Positions 28,777 to 37,046 of a stretch of DNA of 47,962 bases are shown piece after piece (position 1 is the first letter of the stretch; each line of letters begins with the position of its first letter). The position numbers were made by a program, and so were the translations under genes. The notes beneath the pieces were generated by a model that worked only from the letters and a program-made list of their open reading frames with translations, did not search any database and was not told the origin of the DNA. The DNA lies in the NCBI GenBank assembly GCA_016872755.1, contig VGZE01000008.1, forward strand, positions 1 through 47,962, written 5' to 3'. This DNA comes from Planctomycetota bacterium. Its GTDB lineage: Bacteria > Planctomycetota > UBA1135 > GCA-002686595.

Positions 28777-31335
28777 CTATCCAGGCGGCCTGCGCTTCGC
28801 GCGCGCGGTCGGCTCGGCCGTCCACGGATCGTCGGGCCAGGAGTGCTTCGGATAGCGGCCGCGCAGGTCCTTGCGCACCTGCGGATACGTGTTGTTCCAG
28901 AAGCTCGACAGGTCCGCCGTGACCTGCACGACGCGTTGATTCGGCGCGAGCAGGTGCAGGAGCACCGCGATCCTTCCATTCGCGACGCGCGGCGTGTCCG
29001 GTTGTCCGAACAGCTCCTGCAGGCGCACGGCGAGCACCGGCGGCTTGCCGCGCGCGTATTCCAGACGCCGAATCGAGCCGCTCGGCAATTCCAACGACTC
29101 CGGCGCGTGTCGCTCGAGCGCCAGCCGCTGCTCGCGCGACAGTCGCGCCATCAGGATGTCCGACCACGGCAGTGCGCGCAGCTCCGCGAACGAGTGCTTC
29201 CCGTCGATCCAGCCGTCGAGCGCCGCCAGCAGGTCGGCATCCGCCACACCCGGCCATCCGAGCTCGGGCATCCAATCGGACAGGCATGCGAGGCGCTCGC
29301 GCAGGCTTGCCGCCGACTCCGGCAGTGCGAGCGCGCGCTCGGGCGATCGGGTCGCCTGCTCGAGCAGCAGCCGCGCGGCGAGTGCGGGCTCCAGGCTGCC
29401 GGTGCGACCTTCCTCCAGCACCAGATCCCCGTGCAAGGTCCGCGCGACGCCGACGACCTGCTCGCGCTGCGCGTCCCACTCGACTGCGCGCTCGGTCCGC
29501 AGGCCCAGGGCCGAATCCTCGAGCCATGCGCGCCGCACGACGCTCGCGCTGCGCACGCGCGCGCGCTGCGCGCCTGCGGGACCACCCGCGTCGGCGTCGA
29601 GGACGACGAACAGCTCCTCGTCCGTGACCACGCTGTCGGGACCGAGCACGACCTGCTTGCCGCCCATCAGCGCGGCCTCGGGCCTGCCTTGCGCGAGTCG
29701 GCGCGCGACGCGATCGACGTAGCCGAGCCAGACCGCGCGCAACAGCTCCTCCTCGCGCTGCTTTGGTGACTGCGGGCGCGGACCCGGCGCACCGAGAGCG
29801 CGCGCGCCGACGCGTTCGAGCTGATCGGCCGCTTCCGCCACGCGCCGCGCGGCGCGGCGATCGACGAGTCCGCTCGGGTTTCCGCGCTGCTCGGCGACGA
29901 ACAGATCGCGCCGCGCCAGCAGGTCCGACGGTCCGGTCGCCAGCCAGGCGCCGCCGCGCGCGCCGCTGCGCTCGGAGCGGCGCACGAGGTCGCGCTCGGA
30001 GAGCAGGGCCGCGAGCAGCGCGCCATCCGAGAGCATGCCTGCCTCGTGCGCGGCGACCAGCACGCGCGCAAGGCGCGGATGCAGCGGGAGCCGCGCCAGC
30101 GCCACGCCAACCTTCGTCAGTTGCCGCGTGTCCGCGGCGATCGCGCCCATTTCGACGAGCAGGCGCTCGGCGCGCTCGAGCCCCGCGGGGTCGGGAGCCT
30201 CGAACCACGCGAAGCGGGTCAGATCGCGCTCGCCGAATGCGTGCAGGTCCAGCGCCGGCCGCGCCAGGTCGACGCGCCGGATCTCCGGCAACTCCTGCGC
30301 GCGCATCAGCGTTTCCTCGGCGCGACTCCAACAGCGGATCGCGAGGCCCGGCCCCGTGCGCGCGGCGCGGCCGGCGCGCTGCGTCGCCGCGGCCAGGCTG
30401 ATGCGCGCGAGTTCGAGGCGGTCGAGCCCGCTGTCCGGGTCGTGCCGCAGCGAGCGGGCGAGGCCGGTGTCGACCACGATGCGCACGCCCGGCACGGTCA
30501 GCGAGGTCTCCGCGATATTCGTGCACAGCACGATGCGGCGACGCGGTCCCGGGCGCAGCGCGCGCTCTTGCGCGTCGAGCGTGAGCTCGCCGTGCAGCGC
30601 GCGCACGTCGCAATCGCGTGCCAGATCGAGGCCGGCGAGCTCGGCGGCCACGCCCTCGATCTCTCCGGCACCAGGCAAGAAGCACAGCACGTCGCCGTCG
30701 CGGCGCGCGAGCGCGTTGCGCAACCCCAGCAGCGCGCGCTCGACCGCGCGGGCCTCGCGCGGCGGATCGACGTGCTCGAGCTCGAGCGGGTAGACGCGAC
30801 CCGGCACGCGCAGGATCGGCGCGCCGAGGTAGCGCGCGACCGGCTCGGCCTCCAGCGTGGCCGACATCACGACCAGCTTCAGATCGGGACGCAGCTCGCG
30901 CCGCACCTCCGACAAGAGCGCCAGCGCGAGGTCGGCGTGCAGGCTGCGCTCGTGGAACTCGTCGAGCACGACTACGCCGACCCCGGTCAGCTCGGGATCG
31001 TCCTGCAGTCGCCGCCCCAGGATCCCCTCGGTCGCGATCAGCACGCGCGTGCGCGCGCTGCGGCGCGTCTCGAAGCGGATCTGCCAGCCGCAGAAGCCGC
31101 CCGGCTCGTCTCCCCGCTCGGCGCTGATGCGCGCGGCCGCGGCGCGCGCGGCGACGCGGCGCGGCTGCAGCACGATCAGCTCGCCCGACCCGGCCAGACC
31201 CGCATCGACGAGCGCCGGCGGCACGCGCGTCGTCTTGCCCGCGCCGGGCTCGGCGACGAGTACGAGCGCGCCGTGCGTTGCGAGCAGCCGCGTGATCTCG
31301 GGCAGGTGCGCGTCGATCGGCAGCGCTTCGCGCAT
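28777..31335 (-). CDS. hrpB: ATP-dependent RNA helicase HrpB
   Basis: An 852-residue DEAH-type helicase of the HrpB family. Motif I is AEPGAGKTT (28-36), motif Ia QPRRVAARAAA, motif II DEFHERS in place of DEAH, and motif III SATLE. Motifs V/VI lie in TNIAETSLTVPGV and QRAGRAARTGPG. The family-specific C-terminal extension is complete, ending WPDDPWTAEPTARAKRRPPG with the usual HrpB FWxxxYPxVRKDLRGRYPKH region. The physiological role of HrpB is poorly known. It starts 4 nt after the EamA gene. Confidence 0.95.
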   Translation of the reverse strand: MREALPIDAHLPEITRLLATHGALVLVAEPGAGKTTRVPPALVDAGLAGSGELIVLQPRRVAARAAAARISAERGDEPGGFCGWQIRFETRRSARTRVLIATEGILGRRLQDDPELTGVGVVVLDEFHERSLHADLALALLSEVRRELRPDLKLVVMSATLEAEPVARYLGAPILRVPGRVYPLELEHVDPPREARAVERALLGLRNALARRDGDVLCFLPGAGEIEGVAAELAGLDLARDCDVRALHGELTLDAQERALRPGPRRRIVLCTNIAETSLTVPGVRIVVDTGLARSLRHDPDSGLDRLELARISLAAATQRAGRAARTGPGLAIRCWSRAEETLMRAQELPEIRRVDLARPALDLHAFGERDLTRFAWFEAPDPAGLERAERLLVEMGAIAADTRQLTKVGVALARLPLHPRLARVLVAAHEAGMLSDGALLAALLSERDLVRRSERSGARGGAWLATGPSDLLARRDLFVAEQRGNPSGLVDRRAARRVAEAADQLERVGARALGAPGPRPQSPKQREEELLRAVWLGYVDRVARRLAQGRPEAALMGGKQVVLGPDSVVTDEELFVVLDADAGGPAGAQRARVRSASVVRRAWLEDSALGLRTERAVEWDAQREQVVGVARTLHGDLVLEEGRTGSLEPALAARLLLEQATRSPERALALPESAASLRERLACLSDWMPELGWPGVADADLLAALDGWIDGKHSFAELRALPWSDILMARLSREQRLALERHAPESLELPSGSIRRLEYARGKPPVLAVRLQELFGQPDTPRVANGRIAVLLHLLAPNQRVVQVTADLSSFWNNTYPQVRKDLRGRYPKHSWPDDPWTAEPTARAKRRPPG

Positions 31336-31339
31336 CGGC

Positions 31340-32242
31340 TCAGCTCCTCCGGCCCGGCCACAGCAGCGAGATCAGCACGCCCAACGCGATCACGAGCGCG
31401 CCCCACAGCACCTGCAACGAGAAGGGCTCGTCCAGCGCCAGCGTGCCGACCAACACTCCGACGATCGGCTGCAGGAAGATGAACACCGCGACATGGGAGG
31501 CGGCCAGGTGCTTGAGCGCGGCGAGCCACATCACGGTCGATGCGAACGTGATCAGCACGCCCAGGCCGAGCGTCCATCCGATCGCGGGCCAAAGCTGTGG
31601 GCCGGCCCGCCACTCATCGACCTCGGTCAGGCTCCACGGCACGAGCAGCACCAGGCTGAACAGCACCGATGCGAACGTGATCGCGACCGGATCGTGCTTG
31701 TCGGCCAGCGGCTTGGACACCGGCGTGTACAACCCCCACAGGATTCCGTGCAGCGCGAGGATCAGATTGCCGCCCATGTAGTCGCCGCGCACGAGATCGC
31801 CCAGGCCCTCCAGCCCGCGCTCGCCGAGCACGACGATCGTCCCGCCGATCAGGCCGAGCAGCACGCCGAGGATCTGCCCCGAGCCCAAGCGCTCCTTCAG
31901 GAGCAGCCAGCACAGCACCAGGATCGCTCCGGGCTCGAGCAGGATCAGGATCGCGCCGTTGCCCGACGGCGCGTGACGCACACCGATCGCGCCGAGCAGC
32001 ATCGGCAGGCCGTAGCCGGCGGTGCCGAGCAGGACCGCGCGGAACCAATCGCGGCGCGACCACTTCGCGAAGCTCAGTCCACCGAACCACATCCACGCGC
32101 CCAGGCACAGCAGCGCGACCAGATTGCGACCGGCCACGACGGTTGCATCCGGCAGGCCGAGCCCGGCGAGCTTCTGCCCGAGGTAGGACACGCCGCCCAG
32201 CACGTTCGCCGTGGCGATCAGCAGGATCGCGCGCGCTCTCAC
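31340..32242 (-). CDS. EamA/DMT superfamily transporter
   Basis: A 300-residue protein with about ten membrane helices in two EamA repeats. Repeat 1 includes VGRNLVAL-type AGRNLVALLCLGAW and the end PGAILVLCWLLLKERLGSGQ. Repeat 2 has FLQPIVGVLVGTLALDEPFS. It starts at GTG 32242, the first start before the signal-like first helix (ILLIATANVLGGVSYLGQKL). Members export amino acids or other small metabolites; the substrate is unknown. It is 4 nt from hrpB, so likely co-transcribed. Confidence 0.88.
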   Translation of the reverse strand: MRARAILLIATANVLGGVSYLGQKLAGLGLPDATVVAGRNLVALLCLGAWMWFGGLSFAKWSRRDWFRAVLLGTAGYGLPMLLGAIGVRHAPSGNGAILILLEPGAILVLCWLLLKERLGSGQILGVLLGLIGGTIVVLGERGLEGLGDLVRGDYMGGNLILALHGILWGLYTPVSKPLADKHDPVAITFASVLFSLVLLVPWSLTEVDEWRAGPQLWPAIGWTLGLGVLITFASTVMWLAALKHLAASHVAVFIFLQPIVGVLVGTLALDEPFSLQVLWGALVIALGVLISLLWPGRRS

Positions 32243-32269
32243 AGCTCGAGCTGCCTCGGAGATTCTGCG

Positions 32270-32812
32270 TCAGCCTGACGCACGCAGAAGCGCCTCCAGC
32301 CTAGCTAGCCCCGCAGACAACGGACCGCCGCTGTCCAGCATCCAGGCGTCCGGAGCGCGTGGGTCCACGCTGATCCAAGCGGTATCGGAGCCAGCTCGCC
32401 CGGCGTGCTGCGTCAGCTTTCCAATGACGTGGCGCTTCAGTTCCTCTTTGCTCCACGCCCACAAGTGCGCGTCGAATGGTGAGAGGCCAAGGCCGATCAG
32501 CACGTCATAGCCCTGATCGCGCACTTGCTGAAACTTGTATACGTGCCCCTCCCAGAGCGTCAACGTCTTGAGCTCGACTCGTGCTCCATCGACCGTAAGG
32601 TCGTGCTCGGAGGAACTAGCGCGTCCGACGGTGTAGCCCCTGTGCTTCAGCAAGCACTCGACAAGGCCTTTTCCAGCCTTGCCGCGTGGGCTGGCCTGGA
32701 GTGTTCGCATCCAGGCAAACGGACTGCCCTTCCACGGATCGACTGCGGCGACAAACTCGCGCTGCAGACGTGCCGCGCAAGCCGCCAGTTGCTCGAAATC
32801 AGTGTGACTCAA
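32270..32812 (-). CDS. Putative type II restriction endonuclease (PD-(D/E)XK type)
   Basis: A 180-residue protein encoded 9 nt after the adjacent DNA methyltransferase gene. A likely nuclease core is E70/D71 followed by E80-x-K82 in SEHDLTVDGARVELKTLTLW, with a preceding helix (GKGLVECLLKHRGY) and a trailing strand-helix (QQVRDQGYDVLIGLGLSPFD). This fits the PD-(D/E)XK fold in outline, but the assignment relies mostly on gene pairing. It starts at TTG 32812; an in-frame stop lies just upstream. Base composition is a little less GC-rich than its neighbours, suggesting acquisition with the methyltransferase. The recognition site is not deducible. Confidence 0.65.
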   Translation of the reverse strand: MSHTDFEQLAACAARLQREFVAAVDPWKGSPFAWMRTLQASPRGKAGKGLVECLLKHRGYTVGRASSSEHDLTVDGARVELKTLTLWEGHVYKFQQVRDQGYDVLIGLGLSPFDAHLWAWSKEELKRHVIGKLTQHAGRAGSDTAWISVDPRAPDAWMLDSGGPLSAGLARLEALLRASG

Positions 32813-32821
32813 CTCTCACCG

Positions 32822-33694
32822 TCACGCATATAAGCCGGTTCGCGAGGCCGAAGCCGAGGCTTTCCCGTCGCAGCTCGGCTCGAACCGCGCGAGCCGCTCT
32901 CTCATCACACGAACAGCGTCGGAGTTCTGGTCGATGAGCACGCAGTCGCGTCCATGGAGGGCGGCCGCCTCTCCGAACGAACCGCTGCCTGCGAAGAAGT
33001 CGAGCAGACGGTCACCTGGATTCGAGTGGACGGCGACGATCCGCTTGAGGATGCCGAGCGGCTTTTGCGTCGGATAGCCCGTCTTCTCCTTGCCGGTCGG
33101 ACTCACGATCGTGTGCCACCACGTGTCGGTGAGCGTCTTCCCGCGGGCGGCCTTCTCCTCGCCGACCAACGCTGGCGCCATGTACGGGATGCGCTCGATC
33201 TCGTCGTAGTTGAACGTGAAGCTCTCCGAATCGGCCGTGTACCAGAGGATGTTGTCGTGCTTGGCCGACCAGCGCGACTTGCTCCGAGCGCCGTAGTCGT
33301 ACGCCCAGATGATCTCGTTCTGGAAACAGTCGCGCCCGAAAACCTCGTCGCACAGCACCTTCGCGTAATGCACCTCGCGGTAGTCGAGGTGCAAGAAGAA
33401 CGAGCCTGTGTGCGTCAGCAGGCGGCGAGCCTCGACGAGGCGCGGCTCGAGGAACGCGAGATAGTCATCGAACGCGTCCGCGTACGCGCTCCTCCCGAGC
33501 ACCTCGGTTCGATACCGCTGACCCTTGAATCCCGTTCGATCGCCGACACCGTCACGCACGGTACGGAGCCGAGTCCGCGCCTGCTCCTTGCCCGTATTGA
33601 ACGGCGGGTCGATGTAGATGAGCTCGAACGAACGGTCAGGCCAGCTCTTCAAGAGCGGCAGATTGTCGCCCAGGTGGATCTCGAGCTTCGACAT
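32822..33694 (-). CDS. DNA adenine/cytosine-N4 methyltransferase of a type II R-M system
   Basis: A 290-residue beta-class DNA methyltransferase, judged by motif order: the catalytic IDPPFNTG (28-35) precedes the SAM-binding LDFFAGSGSFGEAA near the C-terminus. GYPTQKPLGILKRIV is the conserved motif between them. DPPF favours N6-adenine or N4-cytosine methylation. The start at ATG 33694 (SKLEIHLGDNL) is preferred, since the longer reading begins with unrelated residues. It protects host DNA from the paired nuclease. The two genes interrupt an otherwise housekeeping-type gene row and look horizontally acquired. Confidence 0.9.
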   Translation of the reverse strand: MSKLEIHLGDNLPLLKSWPDRSFELIYIDPPFNTGKEQARTRLRTVRDGVGDRTGFKGQRYRTEVLGRSAYADAFDDYLAFLEPRLVEARRLLTHTGSFFLHLDYREVHYAKVLCDEVFGRDCFQNEIIWAYDYGARSKSRWSAKHDNILWYTADSESFTFNYDEIERIPYMAPALVGEEKAARGKTLTDTWWHTIVSPTGKEKTGYPTQKPLGILKRIVAVHSNPGDRLLDFFAGSGSFGEAAALHGRDCVLIDQNSDAVRVMRERLARFEPSCDGKASASASRTGLYA

Positions 33695-33730
33695 GGCCGC
33701 GATTGTTCCACAACGCACGACTCCTCGCGA

Positions 33731-34360
33731 TCACACATTCGCGACGCCGGTGAACCACGCGCGCAGCTCGTCGCGCAGCTTCTCGCCTTCCGCGCGCAGC
33801 GCCTTCGACGCCAGCAGCCGCGGCTCGAGCCAAGCCTTGTCGGTGATGCCGCCCGCATTGATCGCGACATTGCACCAGGCCGCTTCGAGGCCGGCCCACA
33901 GGCACAGCGCGCCGCTGGCGAGGTCGCTGCCGAGGTTCTTGTTCGCATCGCGGGCGGCAACGGCGGCGAGGCGCAGGCCGGCCAGCGCGGTCTCCATCGT
34001 CTCGAGCGGCAGTTCGAGCGCGCCCTGCAGCGCCTTCTGCACCGCCGCGGCGCGGGCCGCTTTCTCCTCCGGCGTCGCCTTGGGCAACTTGTAGGCCGCG
34101 CTGACCGCGTCGTAGGAGCGGCTGTCGGCATCGACGTTCGCGAGCGCATGCGTGGCCAGCGCATCCAGCTCCTCGGCCCGCCCGCCCATGTAGGCCTCGA
34201 CCGCCGCGTACTTCTCCCCGGTCGAAAAACGACAGGCCATCGCGACCAGCGCCGCCCCGCTGGCGACCAGGCAGGCCGCCTGGCTGCCTCCGCCGGGCGT
34301 GGGGGTCTTCGCGGCGAGTTGCGCGCACCATTGCGTGAGCGAGAGATCGACGAGGGCCAT
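33731..34360 (-). CDS. Formiminotransferase-cyclodeaminase family protein (FtcD/FchA cyclodeaminase domain)
   Basis: A 209-residue all-helical protein. The signature TPTPGGGSQAACLVASGAAL (about 19-38) identifies the cyclodeaminase/methenyl-THF cyclohydrolase domain. Enzymes of this family act on formimino- or methenyl-tetrahydrofolate in one-carbon metabolism. The formiminotransferase domain is absent, as in stand-alone bacterial FchA-type proteins. ATG 34360 is chosen because the family begins about ten residues before the glycine-rich motif. It is divergent from the M48 gene, with 30 nt between starts. Confidence 0.85.
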   Translation of the reverse strand: MALVDLSLTQWCAQLAAKTPTPGGGSQAACLVASGAALVAMACRFSTGEKYAAVEAYMGGRAEELDALATHALANVDADSRSYDAVSAAYKLPKATPEEKAARAAAVQKALQGALELPLETMETALAGLRLAAVAARDANKNLGSDLASGALCLWAGLEAAWCNVAINAGGITDKAWLEPRLLASKALRAEGEKLRDELRAWFTGVANV

Positions 34361-34390
34361 GCCCGCAGCGTACTTGCTAGGCTGCTGGGC

Positions 34391-35266
34391 ATGAAGGCCC
34401 GCATGCTTCTCGACGCTCCGTCCCACCGCCCCTCCGGGTCGCGCCTGGCGCGCAACCTGCTCCCGCTGCTGCTCCTGCTGCTGCTCCTGCTGCTGCCCCT
34501 GCTCGTAGCCTGCGTCAGTACGCCGGTCACCGGGCGGCGCGCGCTGAACCTGCTGCCCGAGTCCCAAGACCTGGAACTCGGCATCGCCGCCTACGAGCAG
34601 GTGCTGCAGGGAGAGAAACTGGTCACCAGCGGGCCGCAGAAGGAATTGGTCGAGCGCGTGATGGCGCGCATCGCGAAGGTCGCCGAGCCACAGGGCTTCG
34701 AGTGGGAGGTGCGCCTGATCGACGACCCGAAGATGGTGAACGCGTTCTGCCTGCCTGGTGGGAAGATGGCGGTCTATACCGGCATTCTGCCGGTGGCCCA
34801 GGACGAGACCGGCCTGGCTGTCGTGATGGGCCATGAAATCGCGCACGCAGTCGCCCGACACGGCACTGAGCGCATGTCGCAGGAGATGCTGCTGCAGACC
34901 GCGCTGGGCGCCGCTCTCTCGCAGGCGAAGGAGAGCACGCAGCAACTGGCATTGGTGGGGACCGAGTTGCTGGTGTCGCTGCCATGGGGCCGCATGCAGG
35001 AGTCAGAGGCCGACCATATCGGGCTCATGTACATGGCTCGTGCCGGGTACGACCCTCGCGCCGCGGTCGAGTTCTGGAAACGGATGAGCGCGCTCGGAGG
35101 TGGCGGAGGCATGCCGGCCTTTCTGTCGACGCACCCGTCCGACGAGAAGCGCGCCAGCGACCTGAAGAAGCTGATGCCCAAGGCGCTGGCCGAGTACGAG
35201 AAGGCGATCGGCTCCCCGGCCGGCGCGGTGCCCCCCCTGAAGGGGGTGGCGCCGGGCCAGAAGTAG
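34391..35266 (+). CDS. M48 family metallopeptidase, lipoprotein
   Basis: A 291-residue zinc peptidase. A signal sequence with an extreme poly-Leu core (24-39) ends in lipobox LLVAC (Cys41), so the protein is probably lipid-anchored. HEIAH at 148-152 holds two zinc His and the catalytic Glu. The third ligand is Glu206 in ESEADHIGLMYMARAGYDPR, the M48 signature. Similar proteins (BepA, LoiP, YcaL) act in envelope quality control. The start is ATG 34391; a second in-frame ATG follows four codons later. The C-terminus is short and lacks TPR repeats. Confidence 0.92.
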   Translation: MKARMLLDAPSHRPSGSRLARNLLPLLLLLLLLLLPLLVACVSTPVTGRRALNLLPESQDLELGIAAYEQVLQGEKLVTSGPQKELVERVMARIAKVAEPQGFEWEVRLIDDPKMVNAFCLPGGKMAVYTGILPVAQDETGLAVVMGHEIAHAVARHGTERMSQEMLLQTALGAALSQAKESTQQLALVGTELLVSLPWGRMQESEADHIGLMYMARAGYDPRAAVEFWKRMSALGGGGGMPAFLSTHPSDEKRASDLKKLMPKALAEYEKAIGSPAGAVPPLKGVAPGQK

Positions 35267-35278
35267 TCCAGAAAAACC

Positions 35279-35331
35279 TGGAGGCGATAATCATAAGTAT
35301 CCATAAATAAAATACTTGTGATGTCGCTCCA
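35279..35331. repeat. AT-rich imperfect hairpin after the M48 gene
   Basis: Arms 35279-35300 and 35312-35331 fold into about 18 pairs with one bulged G and an internal mismatch; the innermost pairing is AAGTAT/ATACTT around an 11-nt A/T-rich loop. It starts 13 nt after the M48 stop. Its A+T richness stands out sharply from the surrounding DNA. It may be a terminator without a T-tract or a remnant of inserted DNA. The rest of this 222-bp gap holds no gene that I recognise. Confidence 0.5.
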
Positions 35332-35488
35332 AGCTTCGTTCTAGGGTTTGCCCGGCTCGGTTTCTACGCTCGTCCCGGCAGCCGACTCCTGCGGTGTCGA
35401 GCGCCCGGCGGCCAGCAGGCCGTAGCGGGCGAGTCGATGCCGGGCAGCGGGCCGGCTCCTCCTCGCTCTGGTCTCGCCAGAGACGTCG

Positions 35489-37024
35489 TTGAAAGTCGCC
35501 GTCGTCACCCCTGAGCTGCAGTCGCTCGTGCTCCGGACCAATCTGGCCGGGGTTGCTGAATCGCTGGCAGCCGCCTTGCGCGCCCAGGGCGCCGATGCGC
35601 GGGTGTTCCTGCCGCTCCACAAGGGGCTCGAACTGTCGAAGCTGCAGCAGGTTCAACCGGTGGCCGAGCTGTCGGTCAAGGACGGCCGCGCCAAGGACGG
35701 GCAGCAGCCGATCCAGCGCTTCAAAGTGCTGCAGGGACGCCTCCCACTGGCCAAGGGCGCGACCGGCAATGCACGGGAGCTACCGGTCTACCTGTTCGAC
35801 CAGCCGGTGCTGTTTGGCACGCGCCAACCGTACAGCGGCGAAGAGGGCCCCTACCCCGACAATTGGCGCCGCTATGCGTTGTTCAGTCGGGCCGTGCTCG
35901 AGAGCCTTCCCGCGCTTGGGTTCGAGCCCGAGGTGATCCACTGCCTCGACTGGACCACGGGCCTGCTGCCGCTGTTCCACCAGGTCGAATACGTCGAACG
36001 CGAGCTCGACCACCCGGCGGCGCGCGCGGGCACCTTCTTCGGCATCCACAACCTCGCCTTGCAGGGGGTGTTCGAGCGCGAGATCCTGCCGCACGTCGGC
36101 ATCCCCCACTCCTACTTCCGCTCGGTGCGCGGGGTCGAGCTGGCCGGCAAGGTCAACTACCTGAAGGCCGGCGCCGAGTTCGCGACGATCATCGGCACGC
36201 ATTCGCCGACCCACGCGCAGAAGATCCAGCAGCGCGACCGCGGCTACGGCCTGGAAGAGGTCTTCCATCGGCGCAGCAAGGAACTGATCGGGATCACCAA
36301 CGGCATCGACTACCAGGCCTGGGACCCTTCCAACGATCCAGCCCTGCCCGCGGCCTTCTCGGCCCGCGACCGCGAATTGGCGGGCAAGAAGAAGTGCAAG
36401 GCGGTGTTGCAGCAGAAGCTCGGACTCGACACGGGCGCGCGCACGCCGCTGGCCTGCTGCATCGGGCGCTGGGATGCCGATGGCGGCATCGACCTGCTGG
36501 CCGAGATCCTGACGCCGATCCTGGAGCGCGGACTCGAGCTGGTCGTGATGGGTACCGGGTCGCCTGAGATCCAGCAGCGCTTGAAGACGATGGAAGGGAC
36601 GTTCATGGGGCGTTGTCGCGTGATCGACGGCTACCAGGTCAACGTCGCGCACCTGGTCATGGCCGGATCGGACCTGTTGGTCCTGCCGTCGCATTACCAG
36701 CCCTCGAACCCGCTCTTCGCGATCGGACTGCGCTACGGCGTCGCTCCGGTGCTCTACGCGCGCTCGGGGCTCGAGGACATCGTGCCGGATTTCGCGACGA
36801 ATCCGCGCCAGGGCCTGGGCTTCCATTTCGAGAACTACAGCGGCGACGGGCTGCTCTCGGGCATCGACAACGCGCTGAAGGCCTACAAGTCTCCGGCCAC
36901 GTGGAAGACGCTATCGCGGCGCTGCCTGGCAAAGGACTTCTCGTGGGCCAGCACCGCCGACGAGTACTTGAAGCTCTACCGACGCGTGACGCGACGCGCG
37001 AAAGCGCGCCAGGAAGCCGAATAA
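35489..37024 (+). CDS. Glycogen synthase-like (GT5) protein with altered donor-site residues
   Basis: A 511-residue GT5-fold protein. The start is TTG 35489, giving the family opening MKVAVVTPE. GT5 features are clear: EVIHCLDWTTGLLPLF, GIHNLALQGVFE, KAGAEFATIIGTHSPTHAQKI, TNGIDYQAWDPSND and C-terminal KDFSWASTADEYLKLY. Three donor-binding positions differ from active synthases. KTGGL is RTNLA (16-20). The QKG lysine is Gly332 (RWDADGG). FEPCGL of the E-x7-E motif reads YQPSNPL, with Gln404 for the Glu. Activity with ADP-glucose is therefore doubtful. It may use another donor, act on another polymer, or be a regulatory pseudoenzyme. A 6-bp hairpin (35466-35482) lies just before the start. A ROK sugar kinase follows. 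Confidence 0.85.
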   Translation: MKVAVVTPELQSLVLRTNLAGVAESLAAALRAQGADARVFLPLHKGLELSKLQQVQPVAELSVKDGRAKDGQQPIQRFKVLQGRLPLAKGATGNARELPVYLFDQPVLFGTRQPYSGEEGPYPDNWRRYALFSRAVLESLPALGFEPEVIHCLDWTTGLLPLFHQVEYVERELDHPAARAGTFFGIHNLALQGVFEREILPHVGIPHSYFRSVRGVELAGKVNYLKAGAEFATIIGTHSPTHAQKIQQRDRGYGLEEVFHRRSKELIGITNGIDYQAWDPSNDPALPAAFSARDRELAGKKKCKAVLQQKLGLDTGARTPLACCIGRWDADGGIDLLAEILTPILERGLELVVMGTGSPEIQQRLKTMEGTFMGRCRVIDGYQVNVAHLVMAGSDLLVLPSHYQPSNPLFAIGLRYGVAPVLYARSGLEDIVPDFATNPRQGLGFHFENYSGDGLLSGIDNALKAYKSPATWKTLSRRCLAKDFSWASTADEYLKLYRRVTRRAKARQEAE

Positions 37025-37046
37025 CCCCTTCGCGCGCCCCCGACGC

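Noticed and set aside
32954-34390. A long plus-strand reading upstream of the M48 peptidase, opposite the methyltransferase and cyclodeaminase genes
   Set aside because: The first 479 codons are antisense to two clear genes and have no family features; the lipoprotein signal peptide begins at 34391.
34631-35266. M48 gene extended by TPR repeats as in BepA
   Set aside because: The frame stops shortly after the peptidase domain and no TPR pattern is visible.
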